Shown: piece by piece, positions 13,465 through 26,164 of the stretch | How positions within the stretch are numbered: the stretch's first letter is position 1 | Layout of the letters: each line of letters starts with the position of its first letter | From: Datnioides undecimradiatus | Taxonomy: Eukaryota > Chordata > Actinopteri > Lobotiformes > Datnioididae | NCBI GenBank assembly: GCA_008933995.1 | Contig: WARS01000007.1 | Coordinates: 10,716,623-10,780,622 of the forward strand | Length of the DNA stretch: 64,000 bases | Reading direction: 5' to 3' | Program-made: the position numbers and the translations under genes | The notes under the pieces: model-generated | Database searches by the model: none | What the model was told of the DNA's origin: nothing | The model's input: the letters and a program-made list of their open reading frames with translations, nothing else

Positions 13465-16400
13465 AACACTCTTTTTTATATAGCTGGCAACCTTTCTCAT
13501 CCTCTCCCCTTCTTTATGTAGTGGAATATGGCCACACTAAACCCTCTAAGTCTCCCCACACCCCTCACCCCGCGCTCCGTCCTCTCTGTTTTCATTACAT
13601 TACAGTATGACAGCAGGAGAGAGACCCCCACCCACTACATTAGAATAGGCAGAGGGAACAGGCTCCAAGATAAAGCATCTGCTGCAGTGATGTCATAGGA
13701 CAGTTATGAAGCAGATTATGAGGCTTATCGTCTGAACTTTCTGACTCCGGTTTCCTCTCTTAACCTCTGACATCCTTAATGTGCAGATCTCACATCCCTT
13801 TTTTCTTTCCCGCTGCCACATTTGCTTTTTTTCCATATTTGTTCTCTCTTGGAGAAACCTGTTCCAGTGATCATCGGGTTTTTATTCATTTATTTTGATC
13901 CGGAGATCAGCTGATTGATCCGCCCTTATCTAGGTGCTCACCTCAACATCCACTATTTATTTAAACTCCATGGTTTGCTGAGGTTAATATTACTTCCTGT
14001 CTTTAGCCCGAAACAGTCAGTCTAACTGATTCTCATCTCACCTTTCCCTGCTCCCTCTCGACATCTTTCCACTTTGTTCTCTTTTAGGTGTCAGCGTCAT
14101 TACCACGCCGTAATATTCTCTTTTATCTTATTAAAGACAGAAATTATACATACAAACAAAACTGCACCAACAAAAAACCCCATTAATTTAAGACTTCCTC
14201 GATCCCATGCTGTGTTGTGGTGCATGTAATTAATTTAGTTTTTTCAAAATTTCCCCCTCCACTTGGTTGGTAAAGTGTATTCCGTGTCACTCGTCAGTGG
14301 GTTTACCTCCCACTATGCCTGTAGTTAAACTCTCTGTCTCTCCATGCTCTTTTAGCCCTCATCTTCTTAACCCGATCCCCTCGCTGGCTAATAATAGCCA
14401 CAGCTTTAACAGAACAGGCAGGGAAACAGGGCAGAAGGGGAGAATTGGGGTGGGGTGGGGGGGGCTGGATTCGCATTGGATTTTGTGCAATGTGCAGTTC
14501 AGTGGCTCCTAGGACTCTTTTTATCCCATTGATTTATAGTAGTAACTCTGCTAGGGTAACCTTTAATGTTCTGTCTTTATTTTTAGTTTGTTTGTGCAAG
14601 GTGATGTTTTTCTACACTCCAGTTTGCTCCTGCTTTGGCTGTCCTAGAGTGTTTGAGACCGAAATTACGTTGCCGGTATATTCCCACGCGCCAGTCAAAA
14701 AACATTTGTCTCAGACCTTAATTGAAGTATATATGGAGCCTGGAGCGCCATATTGTGTTGGGATATGAGCCAAACATGGCGGGACATTTTGAGGAAATGC
14801 AGACTGGGCACCAGCAAGTTAACACTGGCTTGGTGACTGTGATGATGTTGAATCTCCCCCTCTTCTCTGTTGCATTTATATCCCGTGAATCAGGATGCAC
14901 AGCCACAGTTAGTCAGATTTCACCACTATTTGGCCACCCACTGAAGTGAAACTCCACACATGCTGTGCCGCTATAGTGTTATGATTGAATATCATTAAAA
15001 AGTAATGATTAGTATGGAGTCTGGATGCATGTGGCAAAGGGACTGGGGTGATTGGTTGTTACGGGTGCGCATGCTGAGTGTGTAATTGACTTTTAGAGTT
15101 TCTTTCACTGATCACATTCACATCTCAGCTCACAGCTATTTTAATCGTCCTCTCTGTAGTAGCTACTGTATATTTAGCTTCTTTCTTTCTTCCCTTCTAA
15201 TCCCTTTTATGCAAACTCGTGATTTCACTCGACACATAAATAATTTTAGCCTGGCCTGCTAATACTGTCAAGCTCCCTATCTGGAACTGCACAGCGTCTT
15301 GCGGGATTTGTTTTTGCTGATTTGCTTGGTTTTGTTTTGTTTTGGTTTATGTTTTTTGGGTTTTCTTTGCCCTTGTTGTTCAGTAGTATTATTTGCGTGT
15401 TCTTAGCGGGCGTGAAGTCGCGTGTCATCTGGAGAGTTGAAAAACTGCTGAATTGGAAAAGTACAGCTGGTGTCAAGGTCTGGAAGAAGGAGAGAACAAG
15501 AGAAAATTGTGTGTGTGTGGAGGCAAAAAGAGCAAGGGAGACTGAGACAAGGAGAGAGGCAGACATAGGAGGAACAAACAAGAAGAGGGAGAGTGAGAGC
15601 ATCTAAAAGGTGATGTTTCACATGATAGCACCCTCTGCAATGTTGCTGCATGGCAGCATCAGCAAATCTCTCCCACCTCTCTCCTCCAGGCAGGCAGGCA
15701 GGCAGGCAGGCAGGCTTTCTGGAAATAAATAAATAGCCTTTCAGCCACTGATGTCTCCAGAGAAACTGAGATGGGCTGCCTTGAGTCTACGTACAAACAG
15801 CAACAAAATAGAAATCAAGCAAAAACTCTGACTGTGCTACTGAGGTCAGATTCAAGACATGATATCAGAAAATGACTTTTACTGAACTGAAAGGAAGCTA
15901 AAAGGCCGAGCTGAACTGAAAAATATTTTATATGTAGCTGAAATGCAAATGCTGCCTTTTCACGTAAGTGCATGAGTGAATTCCGGCCAAAAAATGGGAC
16001 GACTCAGCAATCGATGGCTGTGATTATAACAGGATTTACATGATAAAGCCGTAACATGTGTTTGCCTCTAATCTATATTGAGGAAAAACTATTTATACCC
16101 TTTCTGGCTTCTGAATGTCTCCAGCTGTAGTTAATGCGCTGGGATGAGTCGTCTGCTGCTGCGCTGATCATCACTTTTAAGCCCAGAGTACATAATCGTT
16201 TTCATGTTGGCTCGCAGCCGAAACCTTTTTAGGGACAGGAACCTTTTTTTTTCCCCCTTCTGAATAAATTCAATAAAATGTCATTTGGTGACAAATAATT
16301 AAAATATTAATATTCTTTCTTTTTAACATTTGGGAAGACATAATCACAAGTTACAATCGGCACCAAGGACATACATCTCGTCGGCATGTAAGTCATGTAA

Positions 16401-17735
16401 ACTATGTTGTACTGCTGTGCAGCTGCCGTATAATTATGTTTTTATTGTTTTATGAATCAAAGATCATCTCACCCACTCACATCTATGTATACTGCAGTCA
16501 CTTTTAGGTGTTCCTGTCCAGAGCCAATCTATGTATTTGCAGTGGAATCTGTTTAACTGCACATTGACACACTGCTTTGGCTGCCTGACAGTCAGAATAG
16601 CGTGAGCTATGTGAAAGTGAAACCTCTCTGTACTCATGCGCGCTCTCATGCTCCTGCCGTTGTCAGTTTAAGTCATCATCTCTTTGTTAGTCACTAACTC
16701 GGTTTTTCTCCTTAAGATTTAATCCTAACTCACTTTTAAGTCTCAGCTACACTCAGCGCTTCAATATATAGAGATATTTTTCGGGGGATAAATTTGATTC
16801 CCTCGCTTTCAAAAGCTCAAAAGTCTCAATTTCAAGGCCCAACCTGTTGTGTTCTGTTGTCCCCATCCTATCCCCCAGCACTGGAGTTTCTTGCAGCTAT
16901 ATAGCTTTATATTCGACACTAGACCACTTCATCAGCAGCGTGACGTGGCTGCCGTAACAGCCGTTTTACAGAGCAGCAGATCCGGCTGATGTGCACGGCA
17001 CGCCAAGTTGCCATGAAGCCGAGCCGGTGCCGTTTTGTGTGTGCGCGTGTGGAGCAGACAGTGTGAGAAGCATGTAATAGGCTCACCTGTCCCTGGCTGC
17101 AGACTGATGGGCAGGTGGAGAGAATGGAAACCAGATGGAAAGACGGAGCGATGGAGGAAGGGGAGAACCGAATGCATGGAGCAGATAAGACTGCGGCAGA
17201 CTATGCCTATGGGGTGCATTGATTGTGATGCTTTGCATACTGTTTGTATGCCTGATTAAATAAAAACCATTACAGAGTTTTTTTAAAAAAAAGAAAAAAC
17301 AGGTGTAGTAGAGTGAGGAGAAGGAGGAACATAATTGGAAAAATATTGCTGGGAGGATGGATGGCCTGGAGAAGCGGGATGGCGGGGAACTCAACTATTG
17401 TGGTATTTCACAACACAGTTCTGTGCTTCACTTCAAAATGCAATGACTCTAATTTGTGCAACATGTCTTTACCGTATGGTGCCATTTCCACACAACTGCA
17501 CATGCTCGGAGGCCACAAGATCTGTCAATAATTTAAACAAAATGCATTGGATTCTACAATTATCTGAGGGGGTTGTGAGATTTTGGCAGGGTTTGATCCG
17601 TTTCAGCCACCCAAAGTCTGCGGCGCTTTGTCAGATACAGTTTATTGCTGAGAGTTCTTTAACCTTAACCCGCTGAATCTTCTCCCAGAACGCTCGGACT
17701 GGATGCATCGACTAACTCTGGTTTGTCTTTGACAG
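13465..17735. other. No gene seen: mixed single-copy sequence
   Basis: Moderately AT-rich sequence with a G-run at 14446-14464 and the CAGG repeat at 15687. TGATTGAT at about 13913-13920 is a HOX/PBX-type word. No domain-bearing frame. Confidence 0.5.
15687..15714. repeat. (CAGG)7 microsatellite
   Basis: Seven perfect CAGG units. This tetranucleotide (CCTG on the other strand) is prone to length change. Confidence 0.92.
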
Positions 17736-17777
17736 GGTGAAGACGGAGGATCGTGCTGACGCTTTGTCCTGTCCAAG
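17736..17777 (+). other. Candidate 42-bp micro-exon
   Basis: A pyrimidine-rich acceptor (TTTGTCTTTGACAG) precedes 42 bases that end AAG before a strong donor GTAAGTTTAG. The length is a multiple of three. One phase is open and would add VKTEDRADALSCP plus a split codon; the phase beginning with GGT meets a stop. I do not recognise the peptide, so this could equally be a non-coding exon or chance. An alternative acceptor at 17687 would give 90 bp with stops in every phase. No partner exon is recognised in the window. Confidence 0.3.
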
Positions 17778-18559
17778 GTAAGTTTAGTTCCTCTCCACGG
17801 ATGCACCGTGGATGTTTTTTTGCTCCATTCCCAACACGCCGCAGCCCACTTGTTACTTTTCAGCTTTTCCATTTCCATCTAGTTAAATTTAGACTTCATG
17901 TGCCGCTTTTGTTATTTGTGCTGAGTAAGTTTCACAAGCCACGGGTCCGTGAAACTCATTTCGTTTTCCGTATAAATAGACAAAAATGTGTGCTCCTTCC
18001 GTCTCTGTTTTGCAGCTCAACCGTATAAGCAAGTGAATCTGCATCGTCTTGTAAATTTGTTCTGCCGTCACGTGAAAGACCCCCCCCCAGCACCAAGTTG
18101 AAGATGTTTTCAGTTCTGAGCGCTCTGTATGAGATCAAATCAACAATGGGAGCCACATGTGTGAAAAGCCACAGAATTACTGTGAACCTGTTTAGCATAT
18201 GTGAGAACAAGGCAGGCTCTATGTGAGATTTCAGCTTCGGTACCTTGAATCAGTGCAGAGATTTCCCTGTAAACTGCTTTAGTTGTGTTTTGGGGATTTT
18301 TGAGGAATATTGCTGGAAAATTCCCATGTCACGATTCAACAAGCGTTCCCTGCAGCTGCCCCGTGCCCTGTGTTGAGAACCTGCCAGTATGGTGGTCTCT
18401 GCTTCTCTGTCAGTGACATGTCTTTGGCTGTATCTGGTTGCCGTGGTGACATGCGTGTGTCAGCAGTGGGACGTGTGATGTGAATGTGTGTGTGTGGTGG
18501 CGGGTGTTGAAAGAACTCAGTAGAGGCGGATAGAGTTCCTCTGTCCAGAAATGCCAGCG

Positions 18560-18589
18560 CACACACACAGACACACACACACACACAAG
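18560..18589. repeat. (AC)n microsatellite, interrupted
   Basis: Two AC runs are separated by AGAC, within a longer CA-rich stretch reaching about 18720. Confidence 0.8.
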
Positions 18590-18977
18590 AGTCAGATACA
18601 GAAATATGGGCATGCAGGCGTTACACACAGTCACGCCGGCACCCCCAGACACTCAAGTGCACGCACTGGTACAGGAAGTGCGCAGACGGAGTGGACACAC
18701 ACAGACAGACATCCAGATTCCACGCAGGCCGTTGCCATGCATCCATACTGACAGCTCAGGACTATAAGGTTACATACAGGGAAGTCCACTAATAGTATGT
18801 GTACACACGTTTATTAACTCACAGAGACCTGAAGCTAAAGTTTAATGCCACTCGTTTTGATCTTTAAAGTCGCCTCTGATCCTGACAGATTTATTTTTAT
18901 ACATGAATGACAGATGATATTTGCATACAGAATTAGCAGATGCAAATTGTTGCTCACTCAGCAGCTGCACCGGAGAA

Positions 18978-19110
18978 ATTGGAGGTTAAGGGCCTTGCTC
19001 GAGGGCTGATTGTAGGCGATGCGGGAGGGGGAGAGCGTTACTCATTTGCTTCATCCCGGCCAGATCCTCCTCTTGGTTGCAGTCTGGGGATTTGAACTGA
19101 GGACACGAGC
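18978..19110 (-). mobile_element. Possible decayed SINE (tRNA-like, reverse)
   Basis: The stretch begins GAGGTTAAGGGCCTTGCTCG and later has GGGGATTTGAACTGAGGAC, which read on the minus strand resembles a tRNA B box. Pairing of these two motifs is frequent in old fish SINE copies. The remainder is too diverged to identify. Confidence 0.38.
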
Positions 19111-21179
19111 CCGCGCGAAGCTTCAGGCGTCTGCTGAAAACCAGGTATAATGCAGTTTAATTACACCGGGATTCTGCTTTAACTGTAATTGGGTTCAAGT
19201 TCGAGAAGTTATTCCTCCCATCAGGATGTTTGGCTCGCAGCGAGGCATATGTCGTGTTGCGTAACCGCGATAAACAAAGGGCTGCGATTCAAACACAAAA
19301 GACAAATTAAATGAATTGGAAAGAGGAAGGTCTCCAGAGAGTGAGACTCGGGAGAGTGGAGGGTCTGTCTGTCTGTTGCAGGTACGGATGTTAATGGGAT
19401 CGGAGAGATTACTCCAGTCTTGATGCATAATCCATTATTCTCACATCTGTTCTGAATGTTTTGGCGTTTAATGATAAAGCTCCACTGACAAAATGCACGT
19501 GAGGACTCAGTGAACACTGACCTGTCTTCCTATGCGTTGCTTTGGAAATACAGTGGATGCCGCTGTTTTGCCAAATTTTTGGGGGCCATGTGTCACGGAT
19601 GCCGTCCTTGCTTTTTATTTGAGCATTATTCTTGGCTGCATTAGCTCGCTCTCTGTCTGTGAGGAGGACAGCGCGGGTCACTGGCGCCGGTGGAGCCGTG
19701 TTTTACGCAACCTGAAAGCTGAATTTGCTCCCAGCTTCTGTGTGAAGCTTTCTGAGGGTGGCGGCGGAGACAACAAACTGCCACAGAAGTCTGCATAAAA
19801 GAGCCGGCGTTCTTGACATTTCTTCCCCTGAATGCATTCAATTTGATATTTTTAACTTGGCTACAAAGTGGTTGTGCAGCTCTGTCAGCTCATGCAGCCC
19901 AATGTACCTTTATTAAAAGGTGGCGGTCGAGGCGACTAACTGAAAGGACCAGTCCACCTCCATTGCTTTAACCCCATATTCATCCGTGGTGCATTCAAAG
20001 AGGCCCCTGTGAAGTGGCGCACATGTTAGACCGTCCATGAAGATGACAGCATTTCTATCAGCTCTCCCTCCCTGACTACCGCAATCGGTGCCGTCGGCAT
20101 GTGGGTCGGCAAGTCACTTTGTAGACACCACCCGTGTGATCTACACTCGTCCGAGCTCGTGCATCCCCTGCCTGCGAGTGTGTGTCTGTGTGAGTGCGTG
20201 GGGTCGTCAGTAATGTGAGACTGCGTGTTTTGATCCCACGGGTTCGCCTTGTCGCCAGAATCACCTTTGCACACATACACACACAGCTATATAGCCAGTC
20301 TCCCTCACTCTCTTGCTCTCTGTCTCTACCGCAGTACACACACACACATACAAACACACATTTTAGATCAGATCGACATTGATTTGTCCAGAATGTACCC
20401 TCTGCCGCTGCCTGATTTATTTTGCAAATGCAGTTTGCCGCAAATTGACTTTGAAATTGACTTTTAGTTTTACAGTTATTAAGTTTTTCTCTTTTTTTCG
20501 CCCCTCTCCCTGTTTGCGCACGTTTGCGTCAGTCAATCTAGCCTCCCGTTTCTCTCTCAACAATTTGTGTGTGTTTGTGTCTGCGTGCACACATCAGTGT
20601 ACGTGTGTGCATTTGTGTGTTACCTAAGAGCCCGTCTGCCCTAATGGATTCAAAATTGCCTGAGAGCTCCTCCACGTTCGCTCATTATGTCAGACATCAG
20701 GATGTGTTTTTGTGCCTTTTTTTACCTGATATATAATATTCTTCAATTTTTTCACAATGCAGCTGCAGCAGATTTTATTAGTTATCGTCGGACATGGGGC
20801 GGAGTTGCAGAGTTTTCAGTTGGACGCGTTCAAGGAGGAATGAGAGGCAACGGGGAGTGCTCTTGTGTAGTAGAGTGTTTCTACAGGTATTCATACAAAA
20901 ATCATATCATAATACCTTGGATATCCATCTAGTGATTGTAAACCAGCCAAATATAAAATATGAAATACAGCAAAATTCATTTTATCTGTCTAGGAGTTAG
21001 AGAGAATTCTAGGTGGATGAACCCAAACACATCAGACTTACAACTTGTCAGTCTAAGATTACACTATTGCAGCTTCATAGTTTGTTGTTGTGCTGTTGCA
21101 GGGGCAGAATAGACATATTTGCCCGCCCTCACGGGACTCAGGCGAGGCAAGAGCACGAGTATCACTGGTTACTGGTGAC

Positions 21180-21785
21180 CTACCACTGTTGACATGGGAG
21201 CGATAAGGCAAGGAATAATACAACACCAGTGTCGTGCCGAGCTTGCAGACAAGGCGTCATTTCACGCTGTCTTGTGCAATTCCAGGCTTTGTTGACAGTC
21301 CAGATGTAACCTCTGCACATTGACAAGGCAATATTAAGATCAGTGCCAGTTCCCATCTCTGTGACCTAGAATTGCTGACAAGGAATAAGCCAAGGAATTG
21401 TATTAACCCAGCCATGTCCTGGCTGCCCTGACAAGATGTTATTTTCTAGCCCTATCGCTGTTGTTAGACAGCTCCGAAGACATTGCACGGGAACGCTACT
21501 GAGAGCATTATGTCTGCGCTGGAATATACCATTGCTGACAAGCCAACCTGCTGCGCTCTTAAGCAGTGTTGACCAGGGAATGCTAAGGCAATGAATAGAA
21601 TCAAGGCTAGCTATATCGACTACGCACACTGATAAGACATGAGTGGGTGCTGGGCTAGCCTGCCCGGTCTTGTGTCGCTGACATGACACTGGATGCTTGG
21701 TGACAAGCTGCTTGCTATTCCACACCCATGTTAGCATTGCTAGGGTCACATTGACATCTGCAGTCTGGGGAAACTTGAGCCTATC
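21180..21785. repeat. Diverged direct repeat with a period near 190 bp
   Basis: Three blocks of about 35-40 bp share TGAC--GG-A----TAAGGCAA-GAATA. They start at 21190, 21376 and 21570, with a weaker start at 21752. Between them TGACAAG-like words recur at shorter spacing (for example 21321, 21429, 21535). Units 1 and 3 match at roughly three quarters of the positions by eye. The rest of each unit is poorly conserved, so this is an old, decayed tandem array or an unknown repeat. A minus-strand frame stays open across it (21366-21914) without an ATG or a recognisable domain. Confidence 0.5.
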
Positions 21786-24589
21786 TTTCCAGCAAACACC
21801 ACAAGCGCGTGTCCATATGTGCAAACCATTGATGGGGATTAGCAAAGATGTGTGAGCCTGGCTCCCTGGGATGGCCCTGGTTTGCTGCTGGAGGTCAATG
21901 CATGTGTGCTCCAATGTCCACGAGTGTTTGTGTGTGTGTATTTGCGAGGCGGTGGGGGGTTAGGCCTGGATTGCAATGACAATGGAGAGGAATTTAAATG
22001 AGACAAAAAAAGAGGATCAGGGACGTTTGCAAGGAGGATGGAGGAGGCTTTGGCGCCATTGTTATTCTTCCTCTTTGTCATTCTGCCTCTCTATCTCTCT
22101 ATTACAAATCCTCCGCTCTCTGTCTCTCTCACCCTTTGCTGATGCATTTCTTACAAAAAAAAAGTCACTCTGACTCTTGATTTTTATCCTCGTCTCTATT
22201 ATCAGTCTGTGTCCTTTGGCTGTTAATGTATCTGAGTGTTTAACCTCCCCTCTTTCCTTTCTCCCCATCTAAAATCGCAACTTCTTCACACAGTGCTAAG
22301 TTCAGAAGATGTTTTGACTGAGATCCATTCGCCAGCATTCAACCAGATACTTTTGTTTTCCCTCATGATCCAGCTGCACCGGCTGCCACTGACTATTAAT
22401 GTGTGACTTGAAACTAATCCAAAAACATTTTTCCCCCCAGGGGAGACAATAAAATAACCTTAACCTTTTAATGTGCTGACAAGCATTCCTTGTTTTTTTT
22501 ACAGTCCCATATCTGCGTTTGCATAGCGTTCAGATTCAAAATGCCAAAACTGTTCATCAAAAGCGTGGGGTGGCTGCGTCATGAGGTCTTGTCGCATTCG
22601 GTTGCCAGGTTCGGTGAAAGGTTTTCACATTTCTGTCCCCGCATGGGTTAAACAAACAGTATTCATCACGTATGGAAGACTCTGCTCCTAGTCTGTTTTT
22701 TTTTCCCATCTTCCTGTGACTCGCCGTCTCTCTGTGTCTCTCGCTGTCTGTCACCCCCGCCTCTCATCTTTCGTGTTATTACCCCAGCAGTCTGTGGTCA
22801 AATGTAGTCCAGTTGCTAATATAACCACTCTCAAAACAGGCTCATTGATTTTAATCTCTCTCTCCCCCTGTGTGCCTCTGTCTCTCTGTCATACACACGC
22901 ACACATGCATGCACACTTTCTCTCCCCATCTCCGCTTGTCTCCACCCCCACCCCAACCCCTTTGTGGCTCTAATTGCGATCAATTAGGAAACTTCAGAAG
23001 ACTGAAATAGGAGCTGTGACAAGGGGCATCCGCTGAGCTGGCAGGGTTGAGGGAGGGAGGGAGGGAGTGAGAGACAGAAGGGAAGAGAGAGGGAGAGAGA
23101 GGAGCGGAGGAGGAGGAGAGGGAAAACGGTGACATAGGAGTGAAGAGCGTTTGGGAGGGGCAGGAGAGAGAAGTCCAAGTTGGTGTCAGAAGATGACCTA
23201 ATGGTAATAGCGTGATTGATGCAGCCACGGCAGCTGAAAGTCACATCGTTTTTCATGCCAGGTATCGATTCCCAACAACCTCTTGTTAGCTTTTGGGCGC
23301 AGTGGATGGGGCATGGCAGTAACATCGCCATGCTCAGGGGTTGTATTCCCATCTGAAATGTATGCAGTTACTCAGCCGAAAGGTTCTCCGAACAAAAAGC
23401 ACCACGCTCTAAATTCCGAGCATGCCCACCGGAAACGGAGACAGGCTCGCAAACTGATTTCAAGAGGCGACGGGATTGAAACATGAGCCCAAGATTCGTT
23501 TGGGGCTTTCATTAATTCTGCTGAATGCATGTTTTCTCATTGTCTTTGAGCGTCAGATATGCATGCAGTGCAGCCTGACAGCATGTCGCCTTGTATGTGA
23601 TGACAAAAGATTTACGTTATCATGTCTGGATGGAGCGAAAGTCATGAGCAAATGCAAGTAAAACCCTAAACATCAGCACAGTGGCAGTGCAGGATTAACA
23701 TTTAGCCGGTGGTGTTTTACTGAACCGATGAGGACAAACCCTCCTTTACTCTGGAAAGAAACCTCTAGGACAATTCTAAAGATTGGGGTAGGTGAACATG
23801 GTAATAATTGTTATGATAAACATAAACTTTCTTTCTTTTCTTTCAGAAAACACAATGGCTGTGCTGATATGGAATAAAATATCCCAGATAGATGTTAAAA
23901 GACAATCTCTTACAGTTTGCAGGTTGCGTTCTGTCCGGTGTCCCTGTTTATATCGGTTCTTGCTGCACTGTGATGGTTTTGTGTCTTTTTGCAACTTCAG
24001 AGCTGAACTCCCAGTGAAGACAATGGGTACAAAGCAAATCACGTGGAGACCAGAGTCCCAGCTTTCCCCCTTTTCTCATGTTGTGTTTATTTACATAAGT
24101 ATTACAGACTGCGCGCTACACGTAACATCCAGGACAGCTTTGCTTGAACAGCCTTGTACAGAAAAACAAAGAATTTCTTCAAGTTAGCCCCCCACCCCCA
24201 AGGCAACGATTATAAATAGCATTATTATCCGGAAATTTTCCTCACGGAGACTAGAGCGTGTTGGTCGCCTTGAGCTTGCTGAGGCAACAGCTGAAGAATG
24301 TTTCGACCGCAGCAATTTCTACAAGAGTCGTGTTATTTCGCGCGGAGCTTGACTCAAAGATTTAAAAAAACAAAAAACAAAAAAACCTTGTTGTTAATAA
24401 ATCTAATGGTTAATTTTTTGACAGGTCCTGTCAGAGATATTGGAATGTGTTCACGGCCTTTGGGTTTGTTAAGTGTTCGGCGTTTTGCTACATATTGCTA
24501 GAGGCTGCAAGCCTATGGTCTCATGTTTAGCTGGCTTTGCCTTGGGGCATACAAACCCTTTTATCTTGTCACCCTAATGCATGTGTGTA

Positions 24590-24592
<3 letters not shown>
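21786..24592. other. No gene seen: pyrimidine and purine patches
   Basis: Pyrimidine-rich patches at 22060-22260 and 22720-22960 and a purine-rich patch at 23045-23175 account for most open frames. The 131-residue plus frame at 23792-24187 has no recognised motif. Confidence 0.5.
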
Positions 24593-24642
<50 letters not shown>

Positions 24643-24644
24643 GT
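24593..24644. repeat. (TG)n microsatellite
   Basis: About 24 TG units with single C interruptions at both ends. It leads directly into a 440-bp polypurine stretch. Confidence 0.93.
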
Positions 24645-25085
24645 GGAAGACAGAAAGAGAGGGAGCAGGAGGCAGAGAAAGAGAGGGAGATGCAAGGATC
24701 AATACTAAGCCGTCAGGAGGTCTGCTACTCCCAGAGAGAGAGGGAACAGGACACCCAGCAGAGGGTGGAGAGGGTGAAAGTAGGAGAGAGAGAGTCAAAC
24801 AGACAAATGAGTCAAGAGGAGGGGAAGAAGGAAGAGACTAAAGAAAAGAGGGGGAAGAGATGGATGGAGAGTAGAAAAGTAACAGAGAAGAGAAACAGAT
24901 GGGGACCGGGATGGGAAGGGAGAATAGAAGAGTAGATGTGGCCGGTGATAAATGAACAGATGCAAGGGGCACGAAGAACGGAGAGGAGAAGAATAATGCA
25001 GATGAAAAGAGGTGAGGAAAAGGGCAAGTGCAGGGCTGAGAGGAGAGGACTCGCAAAAAATGCGGCAAAATAGGAGGAGGACCTC
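24645..25085. repeat. Long polypurine tract (GA-rich plus strand)
   Basis: The plus strand is overwhelmingly A and G over about 440 bp, with GAGAG and AGGAG words and few pyrimidines. Such strand asymmetry can form triplex DNA. Open frames across it are low complexity and not genes. Confidence 0.8.
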
Positions 25086-25499
25086 ACGTTACTGTCCCAT
25101 TTTAGCGACCTGCAGTAGATGCTAGAGTGTCAGACATGCTACGCAACCCAGTGCAAGCAACGCAACAATAATCACAGCCTCGGAAATTGACATGTTTAAG
25201 ATAAAACATTATGCAAATGTGAAAAAATTCAAGTTCATGACTGTTGTTTTCACCCTGAGGTGTCAGCTACAGTAAAGCCCAGAAGGATCTGTTGTTTTCT
25301 TCTTATTCCGCCTAAAATTAACCACGTAGCATTTCCAGGTTCGACAACATGGCGGTTTTCACAGCCGAGCGACTTAACCTTTCCGTTACTCGGAAACGTC
25401 ACACCGCAGCCAGTGTGACCTCAGAATCACGTTGAAGTGTCTTTGAGGAAGGACAATAAGCTCTGGAAACAGCCTTTATAAATGTGAATGTTAAATGTA

Positions 25500-25612
25500 T
25501 CATCCCGTAACTGAAAGGTCGCACATTTGATCCCCAGCGTGGACGACGTGTCCATCAAAATGTCAGGTGCACTGTTAAAGTGTCGGTCGCCGTGCATTGT
25601 GCCCGCTTAAAC
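25500..25612 (+). mobile_element. Remnant of a tRNA-derived SINE
   Basis: The sequence GTAACTGAAAGGTCGCACATT followed by TGATCCCC resembles a tRNA B box. It is followed by GACGACGTGTCCATCAAAATG and GTCGCCGTGCATTGTGCCC, a combination I associate with teleost SINE copies. Both ends are unclear and no duplication is visible, so this is a decayed fragment. Confidence 0.42.
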
Positions 25613-26031
25613 GCCTCAGACGTAAATGTCAATCTGTCATGTTTGCATTTCCCCATCGCTATAGTATCTAATAAAGCAAGAGTATACATGTTGTTCAGTG
25701 GAAGTTCTTTTTTTTTTTGAGCTCCTTCTTTATAGAAACAACAGTAACACCGACAACAAAAAGGAGAAGAAGAAAAGTATTTATAACATCCGATTTGATG
25801 CATAATTCAGCGAACATAAACATCAAATGAGGAGAGAAGCGAAACTGTATCCAAGTTCTAAAAGCTTCGACTTGACACCCATAATGAATATTTAAACCCT
25901 GATGACCTTACCCTGCATATGTCTGTAAATGATTTACTGTTCTGCCTCCCACATGTCTATTTTTATACCTTTTGTCCCTTTTTTATTCCTGTTTCACCTC
26001 TTTTTATCTTCTTCTCCTTCTTCTTCTGACA

Positions 26032-26164
26032 TTTTTTTTTTTTTTTTCAAATTGCTGCCTTCCCAGTACTTTCAAATCCTTAACCAAGACAGATAGCTGC
26101 ACGTTGTGGGTGCAGAAAGTAAAACTAAAAGAAAGAAAGTAAAAAAAAAAAAAAAAAAAAAAAA
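26032..26164. repeat. T16 and A24 homopolymers flanking a short spacer
   Basis: T runs over 26032-26047 and A over 26141-26164. The 93-bp spacer is unremarkable. The opposed runs form an inverted pair and could be the ends of an old retroposed piece, but nothing inside identifies it. Confidence 0.6.

Larger units (their letters stand above)
17778..21179. other. No gene seen downstream of the candidate micro-exon
   Basis: The stretch holds TCACGTGA (about 18068-18075), CA-rich DNA at 18550-18720 and a possible SINE at 18978. A GC-richer part lies at 19520-19820, whose 88-residue plus frame (19532-19798) I cannot assign. CA/TG-rich DNA follows at 20260-20620. Confidence 0.5.

Noticed and set aside
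17688..17777. A larger 90-bp exon using the acceptor at 17687
   Set aside because: All three phases contain stops, so only the 42-bp version is kept as a coding candidate.
23792..24187. 131-codon plus-strand frame as a gene
   Set aside because: There is no recognisable domain, signal peptide or splice-site arrangement, and the composition is that of surrounding AT-rich DNA.
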